Shown: positions 1-7,882, counted from the stretch's first letter. The stretch is 16,492 nt of DNA from Gammaproteobacteria bacterium (GCA_030638455.1 DAOWEP010000100.1:1-16492), one strand, 5' to 3'. Made by a program: numbers and translations. Notes: generated from the sequence alone by a model not told the origin.

Positions 1-396
1 AAGATAGCAACAAGGCCGATAACCGAAGGGTTAAATAATGCCCGTATACTGATTGTTGATGATGAAGAATCCGTAGCGAGATTTATGGGTGATCTGCTCG
101 AGAGCCGTGGAGGAAATATAACAGTCATGACAGATAGTCAGACGGCATTGGATTTATTCAGTCAGGAGCCAGCGGTTTTTGATCTAGTCATTACCGACCA
201 AACCATGCCGGGACTGACGGGTATGGAACTGTCGCAGAAAGTATTGGCACTAAGGCCTGAACTGCCCGTGATCCTGTGTACCGGCTACAGCGAGCATGTG
301 GATGAGGCAAAAGCCATGGCACTGGGTATTCGTGGTTACCTAACCAAGCCAATGGAAGTAAGTGCACTGTTTAATCTAGTCCGATGTTTAATCTAG
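1..396 (+). CDS. Receiver (REC) domain, C-terminal end of a larger signalling protein (partial, 5' end outside window)
   Basis: The frame is open from base 1, so this is the end of a longer gene and not a stand-alone protein starting at the internal ATG at 85. Counting from base 1, a complete CheY-like receiver is visible: the acidic pair D20-D21 after the strand ILIV, the phospho-acceptor D66 in the motif ITDQTMPG, a Thr in ILCTGYSE at about residue 94, and the invariant Lys K116 in YLTKP. The style of the domain (TDQTMPGLTGMEL, LCTGYSE) is that of receivers found at the C-terminus of PAS-containing hybrid histidine kinases, so that is the likely parent protein; this is inference because the kinase part is not in view. 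The last codons and the stop lie in a 17-bp tandem duplication (368-401), which has replaced the original C-terminal residues SLIV by CLI. Confidence 0.85.
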   Translation, partial: KIATRPITEGLNNARILIVDDEESVARFMGDLLESRGGNITVMTDSQTALDLFSQEPAVFDLVITDQTMPGLTGMELSQKVLALRPELPVILCTGYSEHVDEAKAMALGIRGYLTKPMEVSALFNLVRCLI

Positions 397-401
397 TCCG
401 A
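368..401. repeat. Perfect 17-bp tandem duplication at the 3' end of the receiver gene
   Basis: The 17-mer TGTTTAATCTAGTCCGA occurs twice back to back (368-384 and 385-401). Because 17 is not a multiple of three, the second copy is read in another frame and supplies the present TAG stop at 394-396. Removing one copy would let the gene read LVRSLIV and stop at a TAA a few codons later, so the duplication changes only the last few residues. Confidence 0.9.
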
Positions 402-579
402 TCGCTTATTGTTTAACTGTTAATCGTTCAAAAAGAATGACGGGAAGAAGAGGCGAGGGGCGTAAATCAGTGTCTTGAGTTAGATAAAAAAATATCGGTA
501 GAGTGCTGGAAATATTGATTACTTTAATTATCCTCATGGGGAATAGTAAAGGGCAGTCTTAAAATCAGTGAGGGATGAA

Positions 580-1326
580 ATGAGTAACCAAAACAGAATT
601 CGCTCTGCTGTCGAAACAATGGAAGGCGCTGGCGCTACGGTCAAACGTCTTATGCCGGTGCCCGGTTTTATGAACTTTGATCCTTTTGTACTGTGGGATC
701 ATTTTCTTGTAGGTGCTGGTGCAGGTTTTCCAGACCATCCTCATCGTGGGTTTGAAGCAATCACCTATATGTTCCAGGGCAGTATGAACCATAAAGATAA
801 CCTTGGAAATGAATCTACGGTTACTGTCGGTGGTGCACAGCGATTTACAGCGGGTAGCGGCCTGGTTCATTCGGAAATGCCCGGAACAACGGGTAACAGT
901 ACCGGCATACAGCTATGGATTAATTTGCCCGGACGGTTAAAACAAACTCCGCCCGCTTATCAGCAGGTTGATTCAGATGATATTCCTGAACATACAATAG
1001 AAAATGGCAAGCTGCGTGTTATTGTTGGAGATGGTTCACCGCTTGAATTACTAACTCCCGTACGGTATCTCGACATAACATTGGATGAAGGTGGTCATTA
1101 TACAGAGGGTATACCATCAGGCTATCGCGGATTTGTTTATGTAGTCAGTGGGCAAGCCATGTTGAACCAGCAGAAAGCAGGTGCTGGTGATGCCGGTTTT
1201 TACGAACCTGAGGTTGATGGTGAGCATCAGCTTGAGATCAGGGCAAATTGTGCGAGCCGGTTAATGGTTTGTCTGGGAAATCCACATCATGAACCCATCA
1301 GGCAGCACGGCCCCTATGTGGATTAA
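580..1326 (+). CDS. Pirin family protein (cupin-fold, metal-binding)
   Basis: The 248-residue product is a bicupin of the pirin family, whose members bind one metal ion and include quercetin 2,3-dioxygenases and proteins that modulate transcription or metabolic enzymes. The four metal ligands known from human pirin can be matched directly: H53 and H55 in the motif DHPHRGFE, and H97 and E99 in VHSEMP. The family signatures RFTAGSGLVHSE and GIQLWINLP are present, and the C-terminal cupin ends with a degenerate barrel as usual. I chose the ATG at 580 because a GAGGG sequence lies five bases before it; the in-frame GTG at 568 would overlap that ribosome-binding site. There is no signal peptide, so it is cytoplasmic. 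The gene stands alone between the receiver gene and the HDOD gene, with more than 150 bp on each side. The exact substrate cannot be told from sequence. Confidence 0.93.
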   Translation: MSNQNRIRSAVETMEGAGATVKRLMPVPGFMNFDPFVLWDHFLVGAGAGFPDHPHRGFEAITYMFQGSMNHKDNLGNESTVTVGGAQRFTAGSGLVHSEMPGTTGNSTGIQLWINLPGRLKQTPPAYQQVDSDDIPEHTIENGKLRVIVGDGSPLELLTPVRYLDITLDEGGHYTEGIPSGYRGFVYVVSGQAMLNQQKAGAGDAGFYEPEVDGEHQLEIRANCASRLMVCLGNPHHEPIRQHGPYVD

Positions 1327-1482
1327 CGGCATAGCCTCTGGTTTGACATCCGGTAACTCATAATGAGACATGTATGTGAGATTCTCCGCAATTATCACTA
1401 TTAGGTGTAAGGTAATAATTGGCGAGAAGACAATTACTATGCTAAACCTAGATCAGATATACAAACTTCAAGATAATTCATT

Positions 1483-2328
1483 ATGACAACAAGCTTGAGC
1501 CAACTGATAGAGCAAACAAGCGATATGGTTTCACTTCCTCAGGTGAGCATACGCATTAATGAAATGGTCAATTCAGGAAATTATAAGGCAGCAGATGTTG
1601 GCAAACTTATCTCGCAGGATCCGGGCCTGACAGTAAGGCTATTGAAGGTTGCTAATAGCCCGTTTTATGGACTAAGTAAGGAAGTAGAAACTGTCTCAAG
1701 GGCGGTCACTATTCTGGGTAGTCAGCAGCTAAGAAGCCTGGTGTTGGCTACCAGCTCCATTAAGGCATTTGAAGGTATACCCAATAATCTTATCAGTATG
1801 CAAGACTTCTGGTTTCATAATATTGCATGTGGTCTTGCGGCAAAATATCTTGCAGAAAATATATCCGGTATTGATTCTGAAACAATGTTTACTGCGGGGT
1901 TGTTACACGATATCGGAGAACTAATTATATTTAAACTGTTACCTGAAATGGGTAAGCAGGCTATCTTGATGACAGAAGATGATCCGGAAGAACCCGAGAT
2001 GTACCAAACAGAGAAAAAACTGCTGGGATACGATCATGCAGATGTAGGAATGGAGCTGCTCAAGCAGTGGCATTTACCCTTATTGTTTCAGGAATGTACC
2101 GGCTTTCATCATAATATAGAAAAGGCATCTGAACATCCCAGGGAAGTTGCAGTCGTGCATATAGCCAATGCAATAGCGGTAATGGCAGAGTTAAATAGCA
2201 CAGAAGATGACCACCCCGAGATCAATGAAAAAGCATGGGAAATTACAGGGCTAGATAAAAGTATTATAGAACCTGCCATGAAAGACGTTCAGGAGCAGGT
2301 GAATAGCGTACAAAGTTTGCTAATGTAG
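1483..2328 (+). CDS. HDOD domain-containing protein
   Basis: This 281-residue protein is almost entirely one HDOD domain, a relative of HD phosphohydrolases that usually lacks full catalytic capacity and acts in proteobacterial signalling, motility and biofilm control. The N-terminal half carries the helical pattern that precedes the core (LISQDPGLTVRLLKVANSPF at about residues 42-61, then a TILG motif near 76). The core contains H112 in FWFHNIACG and the His-Asp pair H142-D143 in AGLLHDIGELI, followed by the GYDHADVGMELLKQWHLP segment near 187-204. No receiver, GGDEF or EAL domain is attached. It is a soluble cytoplasmic protein with no transmembrane segments. The neighbouring receiver-type gene upstream and degenerate receiver downstream make a role in a signalling pathway plausible, but the genes are separated by gaps of about 100-150 bp and need not be one operon. 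Confidence 0.9.
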   Translation: MTTSLSQLIEQTSDMVSLPQVSIRINEMVNSGNYKAADVGKLISQDPGLTVRLLKVANSPFYGLSKEVETVSRAVTILGSQQLRSLVLATSSIKAFEGIPNNLISMQDFWFHNIACGLAAKYLAENISGIDSETMFTAGLLHDIGELIIFKLLPEMGKQAILMTEDDPEEPEMYQTEKKLLGYDHADVGMELLKQWHLPLLFQECTGFHHNIEKASEHPREVAVVHIANAIAVMAELNSTEDDHPEINEKAWEITGLDKSIIEPAMKDVQEQVNSVQSLLM

Positions 2329-2426
2329 TTTTGTTAAAGGTTTCACATCAGCCGTCAGATTCTCTATTTTATTTGAGCCGGTTTTACTGGCAGCGCTGAA
2401 ATCTAATATACCCAACAGTAATGTAG

Positions 2427-2810
2427 ATGTCCTCTCTTACCGTATTCTCAATTATCGAGTCACCTATGCATCCGAATTTTTCAGATGTATACCGTAGATT
2501 GAATGTTAATGCGATAACGCTCAATTCAATGAGAAAGGCTATTAGTAAGTTAAAAAATAACAAGCCTGATTTTGTAGTCGCTGAGTTCTTTTATGGCTAC
2601 GGAAATAATTATGCTGGAGTGAATATCAGCAACCTGGATGTTTTTCTCCATAGCATGCAAAAGTATGCCCCTGATGCAAAAGTAATCGTAATGGTCGATA
2701 AGGAAGAGAGGGAGTATGTGGACAAGCTGAGCGATCTTTTCCCGCTACATGCTATCCTGCAATATCCTGTTCAATCTATGGAGCTGGAAAATATTCTGAA
2801 GGGTGATTAA
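2427..2810 (+). CDS. Small degenerate receiver-like protein, function unknown
   Basis: I do not recognise a named family for this 127-residue protein. Its pattern of strands and helices resembles a CheY-like receiver with the active site lost: NKPDFVVAEF near 45-54 places E53 where the phospho-Asp would be, AKVIVMVD at 84-91 fills the beta-4 strand without the usual Thr/Ser, and ILQYPVQSMELENIL at 110-124 has Tyr113 where the conserved Lys before Pro would stand. The N-terminal IIES replaces the acidic pair. If the fold is right it cannot be phosphorylated normally and would serve as a constitutive or protein-binding module. The start is the ATG at 2427; an ATG at 2421 in the same frame is followed at once by TAG. 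No clear ribosome-binding site is visible. Its stop overlaps the stop of the convergent glcF by four bases. Confidence 0.7.
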   Translation: MSSLTVFSIIESPMHPNFSDVYRRLNVNAITLNSMRKAISKLKNNKPDFVVAEFFYGYGNNYAGVNISNLDVFLHSMQKYAPDAKVIVMVDKEEREYVDKLSDLFPLHAILQYPVQSMELENILKGD

Positions 2811-4048
2811 TTATTGGGAACCTGAGGGTCGAGTAGTTCTATCCAGTGCTTTACCGGAATAGATGCTTTGGTTTGCATGTGTAACTGGCACCCTATATTT
2901 GCAGTTGCAATAACATCAGGTCTTGTATCTTCAAGGGCGGTAAGCTTTTTATCCAGCAACTTTTGGGATATCTCCGGTTGCAGTATTGAATAGGTACCCG
3001 CAGAGCCACAACACTGATGGTTATCGGTAACCGGAGTTAACGTAAAGCCCGCACGTTCAAGAATGTATTCTACCTTTCCGGTAATGTTCTGTCCGTTATG
3101 TAGTGTGCAAGGTGAATGGAAGGCAACATTGCAGGGGGCTTGAGCAGTCTCCAGAGATTCAAGATCTTCAGCGGTAAGTACTTCAGAAATATCTTTTGCC
3201 AGTTCGGAAATACGCGCCGCCTTTTTTGCATATCTTGAATCCTGCGCCAGTATTTCACCATATTCCTTTACCGTAACCCCGCAACCACTGGCGGTCACTA
3301 CAATCGCCTCTGCACCTTCTTCAATATGTGGCCACCATGCATCAATATTATTTCGCATGTATTCCATTGCCTCTTCCTTTGCAGACAGGTGATAACTGAC
3401 GGCACCACAACACCCAGCTCCGGTTGCCTTAATTAGATGGATGCCCAGTCGGTCAAGAATGCGTGCTGTAATGGCATTGGTATTGGGTGTCGCAGCTGAT
3501 TGAACACAACCCTCCAGTACCAGCATTTTTCGGCGATGATTACAGTCATTTTCCTGGATTGGTTCAGGCCATGCTGCGGGCTTTTGATAAGGGGGCACCT
3601 TGGCCCTGATCATAGCCGGCAGGAATGCTCGTGTAAGCTGTCCCAATCTAAGGACAGGTTTGAGAATTACCGGGTGTGGCAGCAATAATCGTAATGCAAG
3701 TCTGGTCAGGCGTTGCTTCATGGGGCGAGGTATGGCCTGTTCTACAAGATAGTTGCCAATATCCACCAGTCGTCTGTAACGAACACCCGAAGGGCAACTG
3801 GTCTCACAGGCAAGGCAATGGAGACATCTATCAAGATGTTCCTGTGTTTTCTTCGTGGGTGTATGGCCTTCAAGAACCTGTTTGATTAAATAGATCCTGC
3901 CGCGTGGGCTGTTGGGTTCGTCATATCTAATCTGGTAAGTTGGACAGTTTGCAGTGCAGAACCCACAGTGTACACAGCTTCTTAGAATGGCATCAGCTTC
4001 CAGCCCTTCAGGGGTATTGCTGAACTTTTCAATGATTGAGGTTTGCAT
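2807..4048 (-). CDS. glcF: Glycolate oxidase iron-sulfur subunit GlcF
   Basis: GlcF is the electron-transfer subunit of the membrane-associated glycolate dehydrogenase complex GlcDEF, which oxidises glycolate to glyoxylate and passes electrons to the respiratory chain. The 413-residue length matches E. coli GlcF (about 407). Two [4Fe-4S] ferredoxin motifs are complete: C25, C28, C31, C35 in CVHCGFCTANCP, and C75, C78, C81, C85 in CLHCLACETSCP. Two CCG domains of the heterodisulfide-reductase type follow, with CCG at about 213-215 and 346-348 and their upstream cysteines in LEGCVQ and HSPCTLH. It is the last gene of the operon, 33 bp after glcE, and converges with the plus-strand gene ending at 2810, with overlapping stop codons. 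No intrinsic terminator is visible between the two. Confidence 0.96.
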   Translation of the reverse strand: MQTSIIEKFSNTPEGLEADAILRSCVHCGFCTANCPTYQIRYDEPNSPRGRIYLIKQVLEGHTPTKKTQEHLDRCLHCLACETSCPSGVRYRRLVDIGNYLVEQAIPRPMKQRLTRLALRLLLPHPVILKPVLRLGQLTRAFLPAMIRAKVPPYQKPAAWPEPIQENDCNHRRKMLVLEGCVQSAATPNTNAITARILDRLGIHLIKATGAGCCGAVSYHLSAKEEAMEYMRNNIDAWWPHIEEGAEAIVVTASGCGVTVKEYGEILAQDSRYAKKAARISELAKDISEVLTAEDLESLETAQAPCNVAFHSPCTLHNGQNITGKVEYILERAGFTLTPVTDNHQCCGSAGTYSILQPEISQKLLDKKLTALEDTRPDVIATANIGCQLHMQTKASIPVKHWIELLDPQVPNN

Positions 4049-4081
4049 GTCTATATTTTGAGCAGATTATTATAACCGTTG

Positions 4082-5149
4082 TTATAAACCAGGGTACATT
4101 TTACCTGGGTTGAAAATGCCATTTGGATCCATTGCATACTTGAGTCGGTGATGTAGTTTCATTAATGGCTCTGGTAGTGGATGAAATATTTCGTGTTCAT
4201 CTTCCTTGCTATGTAGAGGGCTATGGTAACAGGTTGCATGTCCACCCAGAGGTTCAATAATAGTACGGATATGTTTAGCGTTCGCATCTGTATTTAACCA
4301 GCGCTGCGCACCATTCCATTCGATAAGCCATTGGCCGGGAAGATCAATGGGTGGAGTAGCAGGGGGTACTGATAGTCGCCAAAGGGAATTGCTTTCCCTG
4401 AAAAAAGGGTGCTGGTGTTCGCGAACATTTAGCCAGAATGCAGCATCATTATCAAGCAACTCGCCACCAATTTTTGTGGAAATGCTATTAATGGTGTTTT
4501 CTGAACCAGACAAACGGATATATAGCCTGTCATCTACATATGCAGTAGCGGATGCGGGGAGTTCAGTGCATTGGCACATTTTTTCGAATGCTGACTGCTT
4601 CGAGACATCCAGAACCTGTGTGCGAGTATAGTCTTCTTTTGGGAGTACCTTCAGGCTGACTTCAAGCAATACGCCCAGCGTGCCCATTGCACCGGCCTGT
4701 AGTCGTGACAGGTCATACCCGGCTACATTTTTCATTACCTCGCCACCGAAATGCAGCAGGTCGCCCTGTCCGTTGATTATCCTTGTTCCCAGAACAAAGT
4801 CTCTAACGGCACCAAATCGAGCTCTCCCTGGCCCTGAAAGTCCACAGGCAATGGCGCCACCCAATGTGGCATCCTCCCCAAAGTGCGGCGGTTCAAAGGC
4901 CAGCATTTGGTTGTTTTCATTCAAGGCCTGTTCGATTTGATTTAATGTTGTGCCAGATCTTGCGGTAATGACCAGTTCTGTTGGCTCGTAGTTCACGATG
5001 CCCGTATGGCCTGATATTTCGAGTGGTTCACCTGAAACAGGATGTCCCAGGAATTCTTTGGTGCTGTTGCCCATGATTTTCAGGGCGCGGGAAGAATAGT
5101 AGGCATCCTTCACCTGCTCCTGTATTGATTCGGTTAGGTTGTCAGTCAT
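4082..5149 (-). CDS. glcE: Glycolate oxidase FAD-binding subunit GlcE
   Basis: GlcE is the second flavin-type subunit of glycolate dehydrogenase. The 355 residues match the family (about 350). The FAD-binding-4 domain is seen in ITARSGTTLNQIE near 61-73, EPPHFGEDATLGGAIACGLS near 86-105, GPGRARFGAVRDFVLG near 107-121 and MGTLGVLLEVSLKVLP near 155-170, and the protein ends with the usual FNPGKMYPGL. The frame stays open upstream to an ATG at 5272, which would add 41 residues inside glcD. I chose the ATG at 5147-5149 because the extra residues have no family resemblance and because it lies one base after the glcD stop (TAATATG). That spacing points to translational coupling between the two flavoprotein subunits. 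Confidence 0.95.
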   Translation of the reverse strand: MTDNLTESIQEQVKDAYYSSRALKIMGNSTKEFLGHPVSGEPLEISGHTGIVNYEPTELVITARSGTTLNQIEQALNENNQMLAFEPPHFGEDATLGGAIACGLSGPGRARFGAVRDFVLGTRIINGQGDLLHFGGEVMKNVAGYDLSRLQAGAMGTLGVLLEVSLKVLPKEDYTRTQVLDVSKQSAFEKMCQCTELPASATAYVDDRLYIRLSGSENTINSISTKIGGELLDNDAAFWLNVREHQHPFFRESNSLWRLSVPPATPPIDLPGQWLIEWNGAQRWLNTDANAKHIRTIIEPLGGHATCYHSPLHSKEDEHEIFHPLPEPLMKLHHRLKYAMDPNGIFNPGKMYPGL

Positions 5150-5150
5150 A

Positions 5151-6644
5151 TTAGAATCTTGGTAGTTCAGGGAAAGGGAGTTCCCCGTTATGCACATGCA
5201 TTGCACCCAGTTCAGCACAGCGATGAAGTGTAGGGACGGCCTTTCCTGGATTGAGCAGTCTGTCAGGGTCAAATGCGTGCTTTATTGCATGGAACTGTTG
5301 CAGCTCGGTGGATGTGAACTGTACGCACATCTGATTGATTTTTTCTATGCCGACGCCATGCTCTCCGGTTATGGTGCCGCCTACCTCAACGCAGAACTCA
5401 AGAATTTTACCGCCCAGCTCCTCAGTTTTTTCTAGCTCACCGGGTTTATTGGCATCATAAAGAATTAACGGGTGCAGATTGCCATCTCCCGCATGAAAAA
5501 CATTGGCTACAGGCAGGCCGTATTCTCTGGAGAGTGTTTCAATAGTTTGCAGGACTTCTGAGAGCCGGTGGCGGGGGATAGTGCCATCCATACAATAATA
5601 GTCAGGCGCGAGTCTTCCTACCGCAGGGAAGGCCGCCTTGCGTCCCTTCCAGAAAAGTTCTCTTTCCTGTTCGTTTTGTGCAATACGTACATCGCAGGCA
5701 CCATGCTCAAGCATAATGTTTTCGACCTCGGATATTTTTTCAGAAACTTCTTCACTATTCCCATCCAGTTCGCATAGCAGGATTGCGTTGGCATCTGTTG
5801 GGTATCCGGCATGTACAAAATCCTCCGCAGCCTTAATGGCCAGTTTATCCATCATTTCCAGCCCCGCAGGTATGATGCCGGCTCCAATAATAGCGGCTAC
5901 AGCATTACCGGCTTGTGGTATCTCATTAAAACTTGCAAGCAGTACCTGCGCACTTTCGGCGATCGGTAACAGCTTCACTGTAATCTCCACGATAATGCCC
6001 AGCATACCCTCAGACCCGGTCATCAGGGCAAGCAGGTCATAACCGGGGCTGTCCAGTGCATTACTGCCAATCGTGATTAAATCTCCATCCGTGGTTACCA
6101 TTTTTAACTTGAGAATATTGTTTACAGTGAGTCCATATTTAAGGCAATGTACGCCACCTGCATTTTCCGCCACATTACCGCCAATGCTACAGGCTATTTG
6201 CGAGGATGGATCGGGGGCATAATAAAGGCCACAGGGTTTTGCGGCTTCCGATATCGCAAGGTTTCGAACACCGGGTTCAACACATGCGGTTCGGTTCGCT
6301 ACATCAATTTCAATAATATTGCTTAGCTTGGCGAGACTGAGTAATACCGCATTTCCCAGAGGCAGGGCACCACCAGAAAGACCTGTACCTGCTCCGCGCG
6401 CAACTACAGGTATAGCCAGGTGCTTACATATTTTCATTACCTGTTGCACCTGTAGGGTGCTCTCAGGTAGTACTACCAGTAATGGTGTCTGGCGGTATGC
6501 AGAAAGCCCATCACATTCATAAACATGAAGATCCTCCGGTAAATACAGAATAGCGTGCCGGGGGAGGATGACAGACAAGTTTTTCAGGAGTTCATTTTTC
6601 TTGCCGGGAGAAACTGCTTCGTGCTTTTCTATGGGATGGCTCAC
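5151..6644 (-). CDS. glcD: Glycolate oxidase catalytic subunit GlcD
   Basis: GlcD is the FAD-linked catalytic subunit that oxidises glycolate (and often D-lactate) to the oxo-acid. The 497 residues match E. coli GlcD (499). The FAD-binding-4 domain shows VARGAGTGLSGG at 81-92, DPSSQIACSIGGNVAENAGG at 145-164 and GSEGMLGIIVEITVKLLP at 210-227. The C-terminal FAD-oxidase domain shows FHAGDGNLHP at 383-392, GEHGVGIEK at 427-435 and FDPDRLLNPGK at 458-468, all typical of the family. Translation starts at a GTG (6642-6644). It is the first gene of glcDEF, about 31 bases from the start of transcription predicted from the promoter at 6682-6710. The glycolate pair glcB (malate synthase) and the regulator glcC are not in this window. 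Confidence 0.96.
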   Translation of the reverse strand: MSHPIEKHEAVSPGKKNELLKNLSVILPRHAILYLPEDLHVYECDGLSAYRQTPLLVVLPESTLQVQQVMKICKHLAIPVVARGAGTGLSGGALPLGNAVLLSLAKLSNIIEIDVANRTACVEPGVRNLAISEAAKPCGLYYAPDPSSQIACSIGGNVAENAGGVHCLKYGLTVNNILKLKMVTTDGDLITIGSNALDSPGYDLLALMTGSEGMLGIIVEITVKLLPIAESAQVLLASFNEIPQAGNAVAAIIGAGIIPAGLEMMDKLAIKAAEDFVHAGYPTDANAILLCELDGNSEEVSEKISEVENIMLEHGACDVRIAQNEQERELFWKGRKAAFPAVGRLAPDYYCMDGTIPRHRLSEVLQTIETLSREYGLPVANVFHAGDGNLHPLILYDANKPGELEKTEELGGKILEFCVEVGGTITGEHGVGIEKINQMCVQFTSTELQQFHAIKHAFDPDRLLNPGKAVPTLHRCAELGAMHVHNGELPFPELPRF

Positions 6645-6674
6645 TTCAATGAATATATTCAGGGTTAGTATTAA

Positions 6675-6710
6675 ACTTCAGATTATACAGAGTTGATGTT
6701 TTAATGGCAG
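6675..6710 (-). promoter_or_regulatory. Predicted sigma70 promoter of glcDEF
   Basis: Reading the minus strand, a perfect -10 hexamer TATAAT (6687 to 6682) is preceded, after exactly 17 bases, by CTGCCA (6710 to 6705), a 4/6 match to the -35 consensus. Transcription would start near 6675, giving a leader of about 30 bases before the GTG of glcD. The weak -35 box lies inside one arm of the perfect dyad at 6703-6729, which suggests the promoter depends on a regulator. Confidence 0.6.
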
Positions 6711-6729
6711 GATAGAGTGTCCTGCCATT
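6703..6729. promoter_or_regulatory. Perfect inverted repeat at the glc promoter, candidate operator
   Basis: The arms AATGGCAGGA (6703-6712) and TCCTGCCATT (6720-6729) are exact reverse complements around a 7-base spacer. The centre (6716) lies about 41 bases upstream of the predicted glc transcription start, which is the usual place for an activator that touches RNA polymerase. No T-tract follows on either strand, so a terminator is unlikely. Confidence 0.6.
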
Positions 6730-6908
6730 TGAACTGGGAATATACTTATTCACTTCTGTCTGTTTTGATAACGTTAGCCTTAATAAGTTGGTGTCTGGGT
6801 GTAGACTGGAACATCCAGTATCTATAAACAAGATTATTATAATTACATAAGATTATGATTATATTAATAATATCACTATAGAATATTTGCAATGTTTATA
6901 GTCTACAC

Positions 6909-6938
6909 TTTTCAACAACAGTCGAGTTTTGTTGAAAA
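6909..6938. repeat. Perfect 10-bp inverted repeat upstream of the Sel1 gene
   Basis: TTTTCAACAA (6909-6918) and TTGTTGAAAA (6929-6938) are exact reverse complements separated by ten bases. The right arm overlaps the candidate -35 box TTGAAA of the plus-strand promoter. Outside the arms, GTCTACAC (6901-6908) and GTGTATAC (6951-6958) form a second, imperfect pair. It could be a regulator site or an RNA or cruciform structure; there is no T-tract. Confidence 0.6.
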
Positions 6939-6959
6939 ACAGAAATGAAGGTGTATACA
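6932..6959 (+). promoter_or_regulatory. Candidate sigma70 promoter for the Sel1-repeat gene
   Basis: TTGAAA (6932-6937, 5/6 to consensus) and TATACA (6954-6959, 4/6) are spaced 16 bases apart. Transcription would begin near 6966 and leave a leader of over 100 bases. This is a motif match only. Confidence 0.35.
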
Positions 6960-7074
6960 AGGGTACTTCTGAATTGGTATTAGCAGATTGAAAAGGTTAC
7001 TCAATTATAGGTAGTTCTCAGAATCTGGTTTTGTAACGCAATATAATCATAATGAATGAACAGCAGTGAAAAAT

Positions 7075-7857
7075 ATGAAATCCAAATTTGTGCATACATT
7101 TAGTAAATCTGAAAGTAGTAAGCCTGAAAGTTGTATGGGTATAGTCCGTTCAATATCCCGCTTGTTCATGGCAAGTTTGTTATTGTTTTTGACTTTACCT
7201 TCATATGCACAGGATAGTGCAAATGAATTTTATGAATGGATGATTCTGGCAGAACAAGGTAACCCCCAGGCTCAGTTTAATCTAGCCGTTATGTATGATG
7301 GAGGTAAAGGGGTCGCACAGGATTATGCGCAGGCTTTCTATTGGTACAGGAAATCGGCCGCACAGGGTGACGCAAAGGCCCAGCTTAATCTTGGTGTAAT
7401 GTATGATCAGGGTAAGGGGGTGAAGCGAGACCCTGCCAAGGCTATGTCCTGGTATGAAAAATCTGCCAGGGCAGGAAAAAATCCAAGGGCTCAGCTCAAT
7501 ATCGCCCTTATGTATGACGGGGGAACAGGTGTTAAACAGGATTTCAAGAAGGCCGTTCTTTGGTACAAAAAAGCGGCAAAAAATGGAAACCTGCAGGCGC
7601 AACTGAATCTCAGTGTATTATTTTTTAATGGTACGGGTGTTACAGAGGATGTCGTCAAAGCATACGCATGGTGCCAGTTGGCTGCTTCCCAGGGGAGTGA
7701 GGCAGGGCAAAAAAATCGCGAGTTAATCAAAAGCCGAATGTTGGAAGAACAAATAATAGCAGGAGATGCCCTGTACAAAAAGTATTACCAGAAGTACGTA
7801 GTTCCTTTCATGAGGAAAACTGAAAAGAAAGAGACGAAGAAGGCAGGCAATAAGTAA
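7075..7857 (+). CDS. Secreted Sel1-repeat (SEL1-like TPR) protein
   Basis: After a signal peptide, the protein consists of four Sel1-like repeats, each of about 36 residues, with the signature AQLNLGVMYDQGKGVKRD and AxxWYxKAA. They span roughly residues 60-207 counted from the ATG at 7075. The third repeat has a one-residue expansion (AGKNPRAQ instead of GDAKAQ). The tail is rich in Lys and ends KKAGNK. Such proteins are periplasmic or envelope scaffolds that bind other proteins, and the partner here is unknown. The hydrophobic segment LFMASLLLFLTLPSYAQ fits a signal peptide cut after Ala-Gln or before Gln. An ATG at 7135 would give a compact 25-residue signal peptide and is as likely a start as 7075. 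A GTG at 7066 is also possible. No start has a strong ribosome-binding site. The gene is followed by the MITE-like element. Confidence 0.88.
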   Translation: MKSKFVHTFSKSESSKPESCMGIVRSISRLFMASLLLFLTLPSYAQDSANEFYEWMILAEQGNPQAQFNLAVMYDGGKGVAQDYAQAFYWYRKSAAQGDAKAQLNLGVMYDQGKGVKRDPAKAMSWYEKSARAGKNPRAQLNIALMYDGGTGVKQDFKKAVLWYKKAAKNGNLQAQLNLSVLFFNGTGVTEDVVKAYAWCQLAASQGSEAGQKNRELIKSRMLEEQIIAGDALYKKYYQKYVVPFMRKTEKKETKKAGNK

Positions 7858-7882
7858 GCAGTCCCCATAATTCTCTGGATGT

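Larger units (their letters stand above)
6645..7065. other. 421-bp AT-rich divergent intergenic region
   Basis: No credible coding sequence is seen. The stretch holds the glc promoter and its dyad on the left. A very AT-rich middle part (6828-6900) contains runs such as ATTATGATTATATTAATAAT. A second perfect inverted repeat (6909-6938) and a candidate plus-strand promoter lie on the right. A 61-codon minus-strand frame (6646-6831) crosses the promoter and operator and is not considered a gene. Confidence 0.7.

Noticed and set aside
475..504. TTGAGT-N18-TAGAGT as a promoter of the pirin gene
   Set aside because: Both hexamers are poor matches and the spacer is 18; it is no better than chance in this AT-rich stretch.
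5150..5272. An N-terminal extension of glcE starting at 5272
   Set aside because: It lies wholly inside glcD, has no GlcE family resemblance, and the ATG one base after the glcD stop gives the normal family length.
6646..6831. 61-codon minus-strand frame just upstream of glcD
   Set aside because: It runs through the predicted glc promoter and dyad, has no recognisable domain and no ribosome-binding site.
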